10,149 bases of DNA, from NCBI GenBank assembly GCA_018712425.1, contig DVHA01000170.1, positions 1 to 10,149 on the forward strand, in the 5' to 3' direction. The stretch comes from Candidatus Faecivivens stercoravium. GTDB taxonomy: Bacteria > Bacillota > Clostridia > Oscillospirales > Ruminococcaceae. The notes below the pieces were generated by a model that was not told the origin of the DNA, made no database searches, and saw only the letters and a program-made list of their open reading frames with translations. Positions within the stretch are counted from its first letter, which is position 1. Each line of letters opens with the position of its first letter. The position numbers and the translations under genes are program-made. This document shows positions 1 to 6,168 of this stretch, one piece after another.

Positions 1-899
1 CCGGTGATCACCAGCCCGCCGGTCGACTCGATCGTCTGCTTGGCTTTCAGGCGGACCGAGAAGGTGGTTTCCTCCGAAACCTGCTTGTCGTCGTATTCGT
101 AGACGGAGGTGAGGGTAATCGGGACGACCGAATCGGTCACATCGCTCCGGGCGGTCACTTCATAGCTGATCGACGCCTTCCGCCCCGAGCCGAAACTGAC
201 CGACTGGGTCGCGGAAGCGGAGTTGAGGTAAAGCCCTTCCGGCATCGCCAGCGTCACCTGCGCGTTGCGCACAACCCGGGTCGCTTCCAGCGGGATGGTG
301 ATGGTTTTGGTCTGGCCCGCCTCGATTTCCGGCATAAAGGCGTTTTCCGCGACGGTAATCTGCTTGCCGATCAGGTCGGGCGCGGCGGGTTCGGAAGGTT
401 CGGAAGTACCGGAAGATTCCTCAACAGTAGGAGAATAATCATTGCGGCTTAACTCAAAGCAATATACTTTACTTTGTCCAGTAAAGTTAATTTCAAGTTG
501 CGGATTATTATTCCAACCTCTATCAACACCATCATAGGAAATTGTTTGAGTAGGTAAATATACAAAATAACCTTCTGTAGCATTTCCTTCGACAGTGGTA
601 GACACACTTCCCTTTAATCCATTTACACCCGTAACCGTTACAGCTGCACCATTATAAATATATTCACGATCATTCTTATCGATTGAGATTCGAATAGTAA
701 AGTTGGTATCTGCTGTAATATCTTGCGGATTTAATTTAACAGAAATGCCATCAAACGCACTACCATTAATCCAGCCATCTGTAGCTGCATTTACCTTATT
801 CATCGGCATCACCGGCAGCACAAACACCGCCAGCAGCATCAAAAGGGCAGTGATGACCGCCCCATACCGGTATAAAACCGTCTTTTTCTCCCCGTGCAT
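1..899 (-). CDS. secreted/membrane-anchored S-layer-like (COG1361-type) protein, 5' part only
   Basis: The gene starts at an ATG (897-899) preceded by AAAGGA with a suitable spacer and runs off the left edge after 299 codons. The N-terminus has a charged stretch, then a hydrophobic segment (about residues 14-32) ending near VNAAT, which looks like a signal peptide or membrane anchor. Residues about 38-155 form a beta-rich, Asn/Thr/Gly-rich domain. A Ser/Glu/Pro linker follows (about 157-175), then from about 177 an immunoglobulin-like region (VAENAFMPEIEAGQ, ITIPLEATRVV) resembling bacterial COG1361 or CARDB-type surface proteins. In clostridia such proteins often sit between an ABC ATPase and an FtsX/MacB-like permease; the ATPase is 39 nt upstream, so co-transcription is likely. 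The permease, if present, lies outside the window. The family label is by resemblance only; the secreted nature is better supported. Codons for residues about 34-160 are strikingly AT-rich compared with the rest. Confidence 0.72.
   Translation of the reverse strand, partial: MHGEKKTVLYRYGAVITALLMLLAVFVLPVMPMNKVNAATDGWINGSAFDGISVKLNPQDITADTNFTIRISIDKNDREYIYNGAAVTVTGVNGLKGSVSTTVEGNATEGYFVYLPTQTISYDGVDRGWNNNPQLEINFTGQSKVYCFELSRNDYSPTVEESSGTSEPSEPAAPDLIGKQITVAENAFMPEIEAGQTKTITIPLEATRVVRNAQVTLAMPEGLYLNSASATQSVSFGSGRKASISYEVTARSDVTDSVVPITLTSVYEYDDKQVSEETTFSVRLKAKQTIESTGGLVIT
421..800 (-). other. AT-rich island within the surface-protein gene
   Basis: Base composition changes sharply inside one open frame. 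By hand count, 421-480 has 21 G/C of 60 and 541-600 has 20 of 60, whereas 361-420 has 38 of 60. The island corresponds to residues about 34-160, which is the whole mature N-terminal domain between the signal segment and the Ser/Glu/Pro linker. The frame is intact across both boundaries. This is consistent with a domain acquired by recombination from a low-GC source, but relaxed codon choice cannot be excluded. Confidence 0.7.
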
Positions 900-938
900 C
901 TTGTTTGATTCCTTTCGTTTGGTCGAAGTGTGTAACGC

Positions 939-1751
939 TTACTCCCCGGCGGCTTTCCGGGGTTTCGGAGGCTCCTCCGGCGGGACAACCGAGACGTTTG
1001 GATGGTCGTCGACGATCGTCCCGTCCACCAGCCGGATAATCCGGTCGGCGTACCGGGCGATATCCCCGTCGTGGGTGACGATGATGAGGGTCTCGTTGTA
1101 GCGCCTGGCCATCCGGACGATCATCTCCATCACCTCGGTGGTGGTGTGGCTGTCGAGGTTTCCGGTCGGTTCGTCGGCGAAGACGACCGGGGGCTTACTG
1201 ACAAAGGCCCGGGCAATGCCGACCCGCTGCTGCTGGCCGCCGGACATCTGGGAGGGCCGGTGCTTCATCCGGCCCTTGAGCCCGACCCGGATGAGCATCT
1301 TTTTCGCCGCTTCCTCCCGCTCCTTTTTGGGGATCCCCTTAAAGGTGAGGGGCATCGCGACGTTTTCCAGCGCCGTGTCCTGGGGCATCAGGTTGTAGGA
1401 CTGGAAGATAAACCCGACGTTCTGCCGCCTGAAGACCGCCAGCTCCTTTTCGCTCATGCCGGTGACCTCTTTCCCGGCGATCCAGACCTCGCCTCTCGTC
1501 GGCTTTTCCAGCCCCGCCATGATGTTTAAAAGGGTCGATTTGCCCGAACCCGACGTCCCGAGGATACAGCAGATCTCCCCCCGCTGGATCGAGAGGGAGA
1601 CCTTCCCCAGGGCCACGACCCGGTCGTCCTCCACCTCGTAGACCTTCCGCAGGTTTTTGACCTGCAAAATCGGCCCTTCCTTTTTGACGCGGCGCGCCTT
1701 TCCCGGCGGCCGGGAGGGGGTGGGGCTTTCCTTTTTGGTTATCTCCGGCAT
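939..1751 (-). CDS. ABC transporter ATP-binding protein, MacB/LolD type
   Basis: A 270-residue cytoplasmic ATPase that would power a MacB/FtsX-type permease. Every core motif is present: Walker A GTSGSGKST (65-73), Q-loop Gln117, signature MSGGQQQR (169-176), Walker B with FADEP and catalytic Glu194, and switch His227 (VTHD). The FIFQSYNLMPQDTALENV stretch after the Q-loop and EPTGNLDS are typical of the MacB/LolD/BceA branch. A Lys/Pro-rich tail of about 26 residues precedes the domain and a Pro-rich tail (VVPPEEPPKPRK) ends it. The ATG at 1751 is chosen because AAGAAGG lies about 7 nt upstream; an in-frame ATG at 1757 is too close to that site. The frame stays open to 1901, but that extension runs through a palindrome into repeat A and is probably not translated. 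The surface-protein gene follows 39 nt downstream, so the two likely form the start of an ABC operon. The substrate is unknown. Confidence 0.93.
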   Translation of the reverse strand: MPEITKKESPTPSRPPGKARRVKKEGPILQVKNLRKVYEVEDDRVVALGKVSLSIQRGEICCILGTSGSGKSTLLNIMAGLEKPTRGEVWIAGKEVTGMSEKELAVFRRQNVGFIFQSYNLMPQDTALENVAMPLTFKGIPKKEREEAAKKMLIRVGLKGRMKHRPSQMSGGQQQRVGIARAFVSKPPVVFADEPTGNLDSHTTTEVMEMIVRMARRYNETLIIVTHDGDIARYADRIIRLVDGTIVDDHPNVSVVPPEEPPKPRKAAGE

Positions 1752-1793
1752 CAGCATACCTTCTTTCTTTTTTGTTCGACGCGATATCATTAT

Positions 1794-1815
1794 GCGTTCC
1801 GCGGGAACGGAACGC
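1794..1815. other. hairpin in the leader of the ABC ATPase gene
   Basis: GCGTTCC (1794-1800) pairs with GGAACGC (1809-1815) across an 8-nt loop, about 43 nt upstream of the ATPase start. A shorter alternative pairing, GTTCC with GGAAC, uses the loop bases. It could be a leader hairpin, but nothing else points to a regulatory role. Confidence 0.3.
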
Positions 1816-1837
1816 CGCTCCTTCCGGCATTTCATGC

Positions 1838-1853
1838 CACCCCCCGGGGGGCT
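1838..1853. repeat. palindrome abutting repeat A, left side
   Basis: CACCCCCCGGGGGGCT contains a perfect 12-bp palindrome of six C and six G (1840-1851) and ends exactly where repeat A begins. It resembles the hairpin CACCTCCCTGAGGGAGCT at 2101-2118 on the other side of repeat A, with the same CACC start, C/G stem and GCT end. It may be a diverged target duplication, as seen more clearly around repeat D. Confidence 0.45.
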
Positions 1854-2100
1854 CAGTTTGTCGAAAAAGTCTTTTTTGAGTATTTTTTGGGTGCTGCGCA
1901 CGCTTCGTTATCAGTGGCAAAGCTGTGGTCAGCTTCGGAAGTACAGGAACTGAGCGCCTGGGAAGGGGCTCTGCCCCTTCCATTCCCGCGATTTTTTGAA
2001 AAAAATCGAGTAAAACTTTTCATTCTGCGCACGTTTCTTTGTCACTTTAGCGCCGGCGCCGATTCTTACATTTCCGCCAAACTCATTTTTCGACAAGCTG
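1854..2100 (-). repeat. intergenic MITE-like element, copy A (full length, 247 bp)
   Basis: The outer ends are inverted repeats: CAGTTTGTCGAAAAA at 1854-1868 and TTTTTCGACAAGCTG at 2086-2100, 14 of 15 positions matching. Read on the minus strand it aligns along its length with copy D. The last ~135 nt differ at only about ten positions and include GTACTTCCGAAGCTGACCAC and AACGAAGCGTGCGCAGCACC. Internal hairpins are a 9-bp stem (GGAAGGGGC pairing with GCCCCTTCC) at 1961-1981 with a 3-nt loop, and CGATTTTTT with AAAAAATCG at 1989-2008. No convincing gene or transposase is inside, so it would need a transposase from elsewhere. It lies between two divergent genes. Confidence 0.85.
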
Positions 2101-2169
2101 CACCTCCCTGAGGGAGCTGTTATCGCAGATGACTGAAGGAGTCGGTATCACCGCGGCAGCGGGATACCG
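2101..2169 (+). repeat. clostridial hairpin repeat (CTCCCTGAGGGAG type)
   Basis: A hairpin CTCCC-TGA-GGGAG opens the segment, followed by AGCTGTTATCGCAGATGAC and TGAAGGAGTCGG. This order closely resembles a short intergenic repeat widespread in gut clostridia (paired GAGGGAGCT and GACTGAGGGAG motifs), recalled from general familiarity rather than a search. A second hairpin follows: CGGTATC pairing with GATACCG across 2143-2169. It touches the end of repeat A directly. No second copy is in the window. Confidence 0.5.
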
Positions 2170-2304
2170 TTCTGCGTTCCGCCCCGCAAAATGGGCGCAA
2201 AATCCCCATATTCTGCCTATACAAATATAATACGGGCGAGAGGGCGAAAAAGTTGCGGAAAAAAGTCAGATTTTCAAAAAAACCTGTTTTTTTCTTCCCG
2301 CCGG

Positions 2305-2333
2305 TTGCGCGGCGCCCTTCCATATGGTACACT
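2305..2333 (+). promoter_or_regulatory. sigma-70-type promoter for the CmpB-like gene
   Basis: The -35 box TTGCGC (2305-2310) and -10 box TACACT (2328-2333) are separated by 17 nt. The spacer ends in CATATGG. Transcription should begin near 2340, giving a leader of about 30 nt with GGGGAG before the TTG start. Confidence 0.65.
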
Positions 2334-2370
2334 GGTAGCATAACTTTGTCGAATTTGGGGAGTGTTTGCC

Positions 2371-3684
2371 TTGACGTATCAAATATCCGAACTGGTCTTT
2401 TTCTTTTTTATGTACAGCTTCCTCGGCTGGTGCCTGGAGGTAGCGGTTTTATCCATCCGCCGCCGGAAATTTGTAAACCCCGGCGTGTTGTCGGGGCCCT
2501 TCTGCCCCTCCTACGGGATTACAATGGTCCTCTGCCTGATCTTCCTCGAGCCGCTGGACGGGCGTTACATCCTCCAGTTCCTCGCCTGCATGGCCGTTGC
2601 CAACGCCGTCGAGGCCATCTCCTCCCGCCTCGCCGACCGCACCGCCGGCAGAAGGCTCTGGAACGCCGAAAAGCGGGCGGCCCTCGGCTCCCTCCCCGGC
2701 CTCATCTACTCCCTCATCTGGGGGGCCGGGGCGGTGCTGGTCCTCGCCTTTTTAAACCCGCTTCTCTACATCCTCGCAAACCTCTTCCCCCGGCCGGTCC
2801 TCTGGGGGATTGACATCGCCCTTTCGGTCCTCTTCCTCGCCGACCTTTTAATCCTCCTCTTCATCCTCCGGCCCGACCGGAAGGCACTGAAAGCGGGCGA
2901 CCCGGTGGCCGCCTTCTCCGAGACCTTCCAGTCCACCCTCAAAAAAGCCTCCGGCAGTTTCGGCCAGCGGCTTTCCCGCCACATCCACCTCCGGCTCCAG
3001 AACGCCTACCCGCCCGTCCTCGACGTCACCGGCGAGGGGAAGAAACAGCGGTTCGCCGAAGGGGTCTCGGTCACAAAACTCATCTGGGTCTTCCTGATCT
3101 GCGCGCTGCTGGGCGACCTGATTGAAACGGTCTGGGTGCGGCTGGTCTCGGACATCTGGATGAGCCGTTCCAGCGTCCTCTACGGCCCCTTTTCGGTGGT
3201 CTGGGGGCTGGGGGCGGTGCTTTTAACAGTCGTGCTGACGCCGCTTGCGAAGAAAAACGACCGGTACGTCTTCCTCGGGGGCTTCCTCCTGGGGGGCACC
3301 TACGAGTATATGGCCAGCGTCTTCACCGAGCTGGTCTTCGGCCAGGTCTTCTGGGATTACAGCGATATGCCGCTGAACATCGGCGGGCGCACCAACGTCC
3401 TGTTTATGTTCTTCTGGGGGCTTTTGTCGGTCGTCTGGATCAAGATCCTCTACCCCGCCCTCTCGAAGGTCATTGAGCGGATCCCCCGCCTCACCGGCAC
3501 CATCCTCACCTGGGTGCTGACGGTGCTGATGATCATCGACATCCTGCTCTCCGGCCTCGCCATCGGCCGCTACGTCGAGCGGAAGAACGGCACCGCCGAA
3601 CCCACCGCCATCGGCAGCTTTTTAGACGAGCAGTACCCCGACGAGCTGGTCGAATGGGTCTGGGCGAATATGCGGGACGCGTAA
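2371..3684 (+). CDS. multi-pass membrane protein with two CmpB-like (putative ABC-transporter type IV, PF06541) domains
   Basis: A predicted integral membrane protein of 437 residues with many hydrophobic helices. Bacillota proteins of this domain family are called putative ABC-transporter membrane subunits; their function is poorly known. The family motif order appears twice. The first half has FLGWCLEV (about 17-24), RRKFVNPG and LSGPFCPSYG. The second half has ALLGDLIETVW (about 245), SSVLYGPFSVVWG (267-279), GGTYEYM (308-314), FWDYSDMPLNIGGR (327-340) and FFWGLLSVVWIKILYP. The first half lacks the WDYS and N-GR elements, so it looks like a degenerate duplicate. A soluble linker (about 165-230) joins them. 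TTG at 2371 is preferred because GGGGAG ends 8 nt upstream; GTG at 2362 overlaps that site. It stands alone, divergent from the ABC ATPase and with its own promoter. Transporter activity is unproven. Confidence 0.85.
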   Translation: MTYQISELVFFFFMYSFLGWCLEVAVLSIRRRKFVNPGVLSGPFCPSYGITMVLCLIFLEPLDGRYILQFLACMAVANAVEAISSRLADRTAGRRLWNAEKRAALGSLPGLIYSLIWGAGAVLVLAFLNPLLYILANLFPRPVLWGIDIALSVLFLADLLILLFILRPDRKALKAGDPVAAFSETFQSTLKKASGSFGQRLSRHIHLRLQNAYPPVLDVTGEGKKQRFAEGVSVTKLIWVFLICALLGDLIETVWVRLVSDIWMSRSSVLYGPFSVVWGLGAVLLTVVLTPLAKKNDRYVFLGGFLLGGTYEYMASVFTELVFGQVFWDYSDMPLNIGGRTNVLFMFFWGLLSVVWIKILYPALSKVIERIPRLTGTILTWVLTVLMIIDILLSGLAIGRYVERKNGTAEPTAIGSFLDEQYPDELVEWVWANMRDA

Positions 3685-4038
3685 GACGCAAGCCGGTTAA
3701 CAGCTGCCGGGCGGCCAACTCCCTTCCGAAGACCGGCCTTCCACGGCCGGTCTCATGCGGTCGGGGCGGGCATCCCACACCTGCGTCGCGCTATCGCAAG
3801 CGATAGCTAGAAAAATGTTTGCCGGCCATACGGCATTGGCCGGCATTTCTCGCAAGCTCGAAACCACATTTTTCTGACAGCGGGTCCAGCGTCCAGATTC
3901 TATCCGGACGCCTTGGCCCAGCGAGGGTCCTGGCAGAGTCCAGAGACAGAGTCTCTGGTCCATCAAAGTGAAACTTTGTCGCTGCCTTAAGGGCAGCGAA
4001 ATAAACATTCCATGCTTTGACCGAAACTAACCTATCCG
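3685..4038. repeat. hairpin-array intergenic element E between convergent genes
   Basis: No credible gene is seen in this 354-nt spacer, but it is packed with perfect inverted repeats: GACCGGCC/GGCCGGTC (3731-3752), GCTATCGC/GCGATAGC (3790-3807), AGAAAAATGT/ACATTTTTCT (3809-3818 with 3866-3875) enclosing TGCCGGCC/GGCCGGCA (3820-3845), GCGTCC/GGACGC (3889-3911), CCAGAGAC/GTCTCTGG with an AGA loop (3940-3958), CAAAGT/ACTTTG (3964-3978) and CGCTGCC/GGCAGCG (3980-3998). The AGA-loop hairpin resembles the central hairpin of elements A-D, so E may belong to a related family. One or more stems probably also end transcription from both sides, although none has a strong following T-run. Confidence 0.6.
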
Positions 4039-4698
4039 TTACCCCCCGTAGCTCGACAGACAGGCTGCGGCCGCCTTCATCAGGTCCTCCGCCTCCTTAA
4101 CCGTCGCGGCGGCCTTCTCGTTGCGGGGGTTCTTCCGCAGCGCCTTCAGCCGGGCCTTGCGCTCGCCATCCTCGAATTTGGAGAAGTACTGCCCGAGGTT
4201 TTTGGATTCTTTCAGCAGCAGCAAAAGCCCGGTGTCCAGCGCCGGTACCGCCCCGCCCCCGAGCAGGGTTTCCTTGAGCTTCCCGACCAGTTCGGCCTTC
4301 CGGGCCCGGTCGGGAATGTACACCTGCTTATTGCCGAAAAAGCCGCCCATCCCTTCGGTAACGGCCCCGTCCGCCAAAAGCGATTTCCCGACGCTCTCGT
4401 AGACCGCCTTCATCCGGGCGCTCCCGCCCACCAGGTAGTCGCTCATCAGCCGGGTGAAGCTGCGGGGCTTTTCGCTGAGGTAGTGATACAGCGGTTCCAG
4501 GTGGGACAGTTCCGCTGGCAGCGGCTTTAAAACGGTCACCTTCTTTTTTTCGGAGGCGATCACCCCCGCCGCCTCCAGGTCGAGCACCCCGGCCGCCATC
4601 AGCCCGGCGTTGGAAACCTCCCGCCGCAGCGGCGCCATCCCGCCGTTTTCCCCGACGGCCAAGAGGAAAAAGTCCTGTGCAATCGATTTCCGGATCAT
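4039..4698 (-). CDS. GOLPH3/Vps74 (GPP34) family protein
   Basis: A 219-residue, mostly helical soluble protein. The N-terminal pattern SIAQDFFLLAVGENGG, then an Ala/Leu-rich helix (AGLMAAGVLDLEAAGVI, 31-47), is the characteristic start of the GPP34 family (PF05719). In eukaryotes this family comprises the Golgi phosphatidylinositol-4-phosphate readers GOLPH3 and Vps74; its bacterial members have no settled function. The mid-protein segment (ESVGKSLLADGAVTEGMGG, VYIPD) also matches the family layout of a short helix followed by a beta strand. The C-terminal third is Lys/Ala rich. ATG at 4698 is preferred over ATG at 4722 because AGGGAGA lies just upstream of it, while the longer form begins inside the upstream terminator hairpin. 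It is last in a row of minus-strand genes, and the hairpin suggests its own transcription. Its link to the sugar genes is unclear. Confidence 0.82.
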   Translation of the reverse strand: MIRKSIAQDFFLLAVGENGGMAPLRREVSNAGLMAAGVLDLEAAGVIASEKKKVTVLKPLPAELSHLEPLYHYLSEKPRSFTRLMSDYLVGGSARMKAVYESVGKSLLADGAVTEGMGGFFGNKQVYIPDRARKAELVGKLKETLLGGGAVPALDTGLLLLLKESKNLGQYFSKFEDGERKARLKALRKNPRNEKAAATVKEAEDLMKAAAACLSSYGG

Positions 4699-4721
4699 CT
4701 TATTTCTCCCTTCTTCCAGCA

Positions 4722-4751
4722 AAGCCAGTCCTTTTTTGAAAGGGCTGGCTT
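4722..4751 (-). terminator. terminator-like hairpin after the Gfo/Idh dehydrogenase gene
   Basis: A 13-bp stem (4722-4734 with 4739-4751, one G-T pair) closes a 4-nt loop, 45 nt after the dehydrogenase stop codon. On the minus strand it is followed only by TTTGC, so the U-tract is short. It separates the dehydrogenase from the GPP34 gene. Confidence 0.6.
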
Positions 4752-4795
4752 GCGTTTTGCGGTCTTTTTGCCTTTCCGGGCGGAAAAGCAGCTAT

Positions 4796-5863
4796 TTACT
4801 TCAGCAGCACCTCATGCCCGGTCGCCGCCGACTCATAAATCCCGTCGAGGATCTTCATCAGCGTAATCCCGTCCTCGGCGGGCGAGATGCAGCGGTCGGC
4901 CCGGCCGCGGATGCAGTCGACGTAGTGGTTGATCTCCCCTTCGAACAGCCCGTCAAAGTCGAGGGCGGTCTCGGTGTCGAGGGCAACGTTGGACATGTAG
5001 CCGTTGAGTTCGGTGTACATCTCCAGCGACGGGTCGAGCTTCGCGCCGGCTCTGGTGCCGAACAGCTGGATTTTGCCCTCGTCCTCCTTAATGTTCAGCG
5101 AGAAGGCCGCCTCAATCTGGACGACCGACCCGTTTTCATACCGGATCATCGCGGTCGCGAGGTCCTCGACGTCGAAAACCTCGGGGCCGTCGGTGGAAGA
5201 GGCATAGCCTTTCTTCTTGTCCTTGATGGCGGGGCGGTTGGCCAGCTTGTGGAAGGTGGCGCCGAAGACCGAGACCGGCAGCGGGTTGCCCATCAGATAA
5301 CGGGTCAGGTCGATGACATGGACGCCGAGGTCAATGAGCGGGCCGCCGCCCGAACGGCTCTTGTCGCCGAACCAGCCGCCGGGGGAACCGTTGCGGCGGA
5401 GGTAGGTGGCCTTGCCGTAATAGATGTCGCCGAAGTAGCCGTTGTCGATGTAGTCCTTGAGGATTTTGCAGTCGTTGCCGTACCGGCGGACGAAGCCGAC
5501 CATTAAAAGCTTGCCGTTTTTCTCGGCCGCCTCTTTCATCATGACTGCGTCGGCGGCGCAGGTCGCCATCGGCTTTTCGCAGAGGACGTGCTTCCCGGCG
5601 TTCAGCGCCATGATTGTGCAGGGGGCGTGCTGGGAGTTCCAGGTGCAGACGCTGACCGCGTCGATCTCGGGCAGTTCCCGGAGCATCGCCGCCTCGTCGG
5701 TGTAAAGCCGTTTGACGCCGTACTTTTCGCCCATCATTTTGACCCGCTCTTCATTGATATCGCAGAAGGCATAGAGTTCAACATCGGGGTTCTGCAAATA
5801 GGCGCGGATATGGCTGTGGGAGATGCTCCCGGTGCCGACAATGGCAATTTTCAGTTTGGACAT
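4796..5863 (-). CDS. Gfo/Idh/MocA family NAD(P)-dependent sugar or polyol dehydrogenase
   Basis: A full-length 355-residue cytoplasmic oxidoreductase. The N-terminal Rossmann fold shows the dinucleotide motif IAIVGTGSISHSH (6-18) and an acidic residue after the second strand (CDIN, about 34-37). The family signature CEKPMA (95-100) carries the conserved Lys97. In the C-terminal alpha/beta domain GGGPLIDLGVHVIDL (172-186) provides Asp178 and His182, the usual catalytic or substrate-binding pair. The start has a strong AAGGAG about 8 nt upstream. The TIM-barrel epimerase gene lies upstream on the same strand, 305 nt away, with repeat B between. This gene pair is common in catabolism of inositols, keto-sugars or glycosides in Bacillota. 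The exact substrate cannot be read from sequence. A hairpin follows the stop codon. Confidence 0.92.
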   Translation of the reverse strand: MSKLKIAIVGTGSISHSHIRAYLQNPDVELYAFCDINEERVKMMGEKYGVKRLYTDEAAMLRELPEIDAVSVCTWNSQHAPCTIMALNAGKHVLCEKPMATCAADAVMMKEAAEKNGKLLMVGFVRRYGNDCKILKDYIDNGYFGDIYYGKATYLRRNGSPGGWFGDKSRSGGGPLIDLGVHVIDLTRYLMGNPLPVSVFGATFHKLANRPAIKDKKKGYASSTDGPEVFDVEDLATAMIRYENGSVVQIEAAFSLNIKEDEGKIQLFGTRAGAKLDPSLEMYTELNGYMSNVALDTETALDFDGLFEGEINHYVDCIRGRADRCISPAEDGITLMKILDGIYESAATGHEVLLK

Positions 5864-5894
5864 AGTTGTCTCTCCTTTTTATTTCAGCTTTGGG

Positions 5895-6165
5895 AAAAGC
5901 ATTTTAACAAAACGCGGCAATCGGCGCTGGCGGCCCCGTCACGAAGGGATCTGCGGCCATAAAAAGTTTAGGATCAAACCCTTTTTAAATGGGCTCAGGT
6001 TTTGCTTTGCAAAACCGGACGAATTACAAGTAATTCGTCGCGAACGTGCAGAGGGCAGAGCCCTTTGCCAGGCGGCTGCCTCCCGTACTTCCGAAACTTC
6101 CCACGGCTGCTCCACCCGAAACAAAGGGTGCGCAGCACCAAAAAATGCTTAGAAAAAAATTCTAC
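5895..6165 (+). repeat. intergenic MITE-like element, copy B
   Basis: It shares AAGTTTAGGATC, the central AGA-loop hairpin (6048-6068), GTACTTCCGAA and TGCGCAGCACC with copies A and D in the same order. It also carries two extra hairpins found only in B and C: GGTTTTGC/GCAAAACC (5998-6016) and GACGAATTAC/GTAATTCGTC (6018-6039). The terminal inverted repeats are eroded. The left limit is approximate, judged from ATCGGCGCTGGCG matching copy A. The right end stops about 3 nt beyond the epimerase stop codon. It fills the gap between the epimerase and the dehydrogenase, so the dehydrogenase leader contains it or its promoter lies at its edge. Confidence 0.8.
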
Positions 6166-6168
6166 GCA

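Noticed and set aside
399..409. TTCGGAAGTAC near the AT-rich island boundary, also present in the repeats
   Set aside because: An 11-nt match alone is likely chance and encodes part of the Ser/Glu/Pro linker.
1002..1529. Long plus-strand frame opposite the ABC ATPase
   Set aside because: A GC-rich antisense shadow of a gene with all ABC motifs intact.
2343..2357. ACTTTGTCGAATTTG in the CmpB leader, similar to the repeat ends
   Set aside because: Only about nine matching positions and no element next to it.
3697..4008. 103-codon minus-strand ORF in the convergent spacer
   Set aside because: It is read entirely through hairpins of element E and its composition follows the palindromes; there is no domain or clear ribosome binding site.
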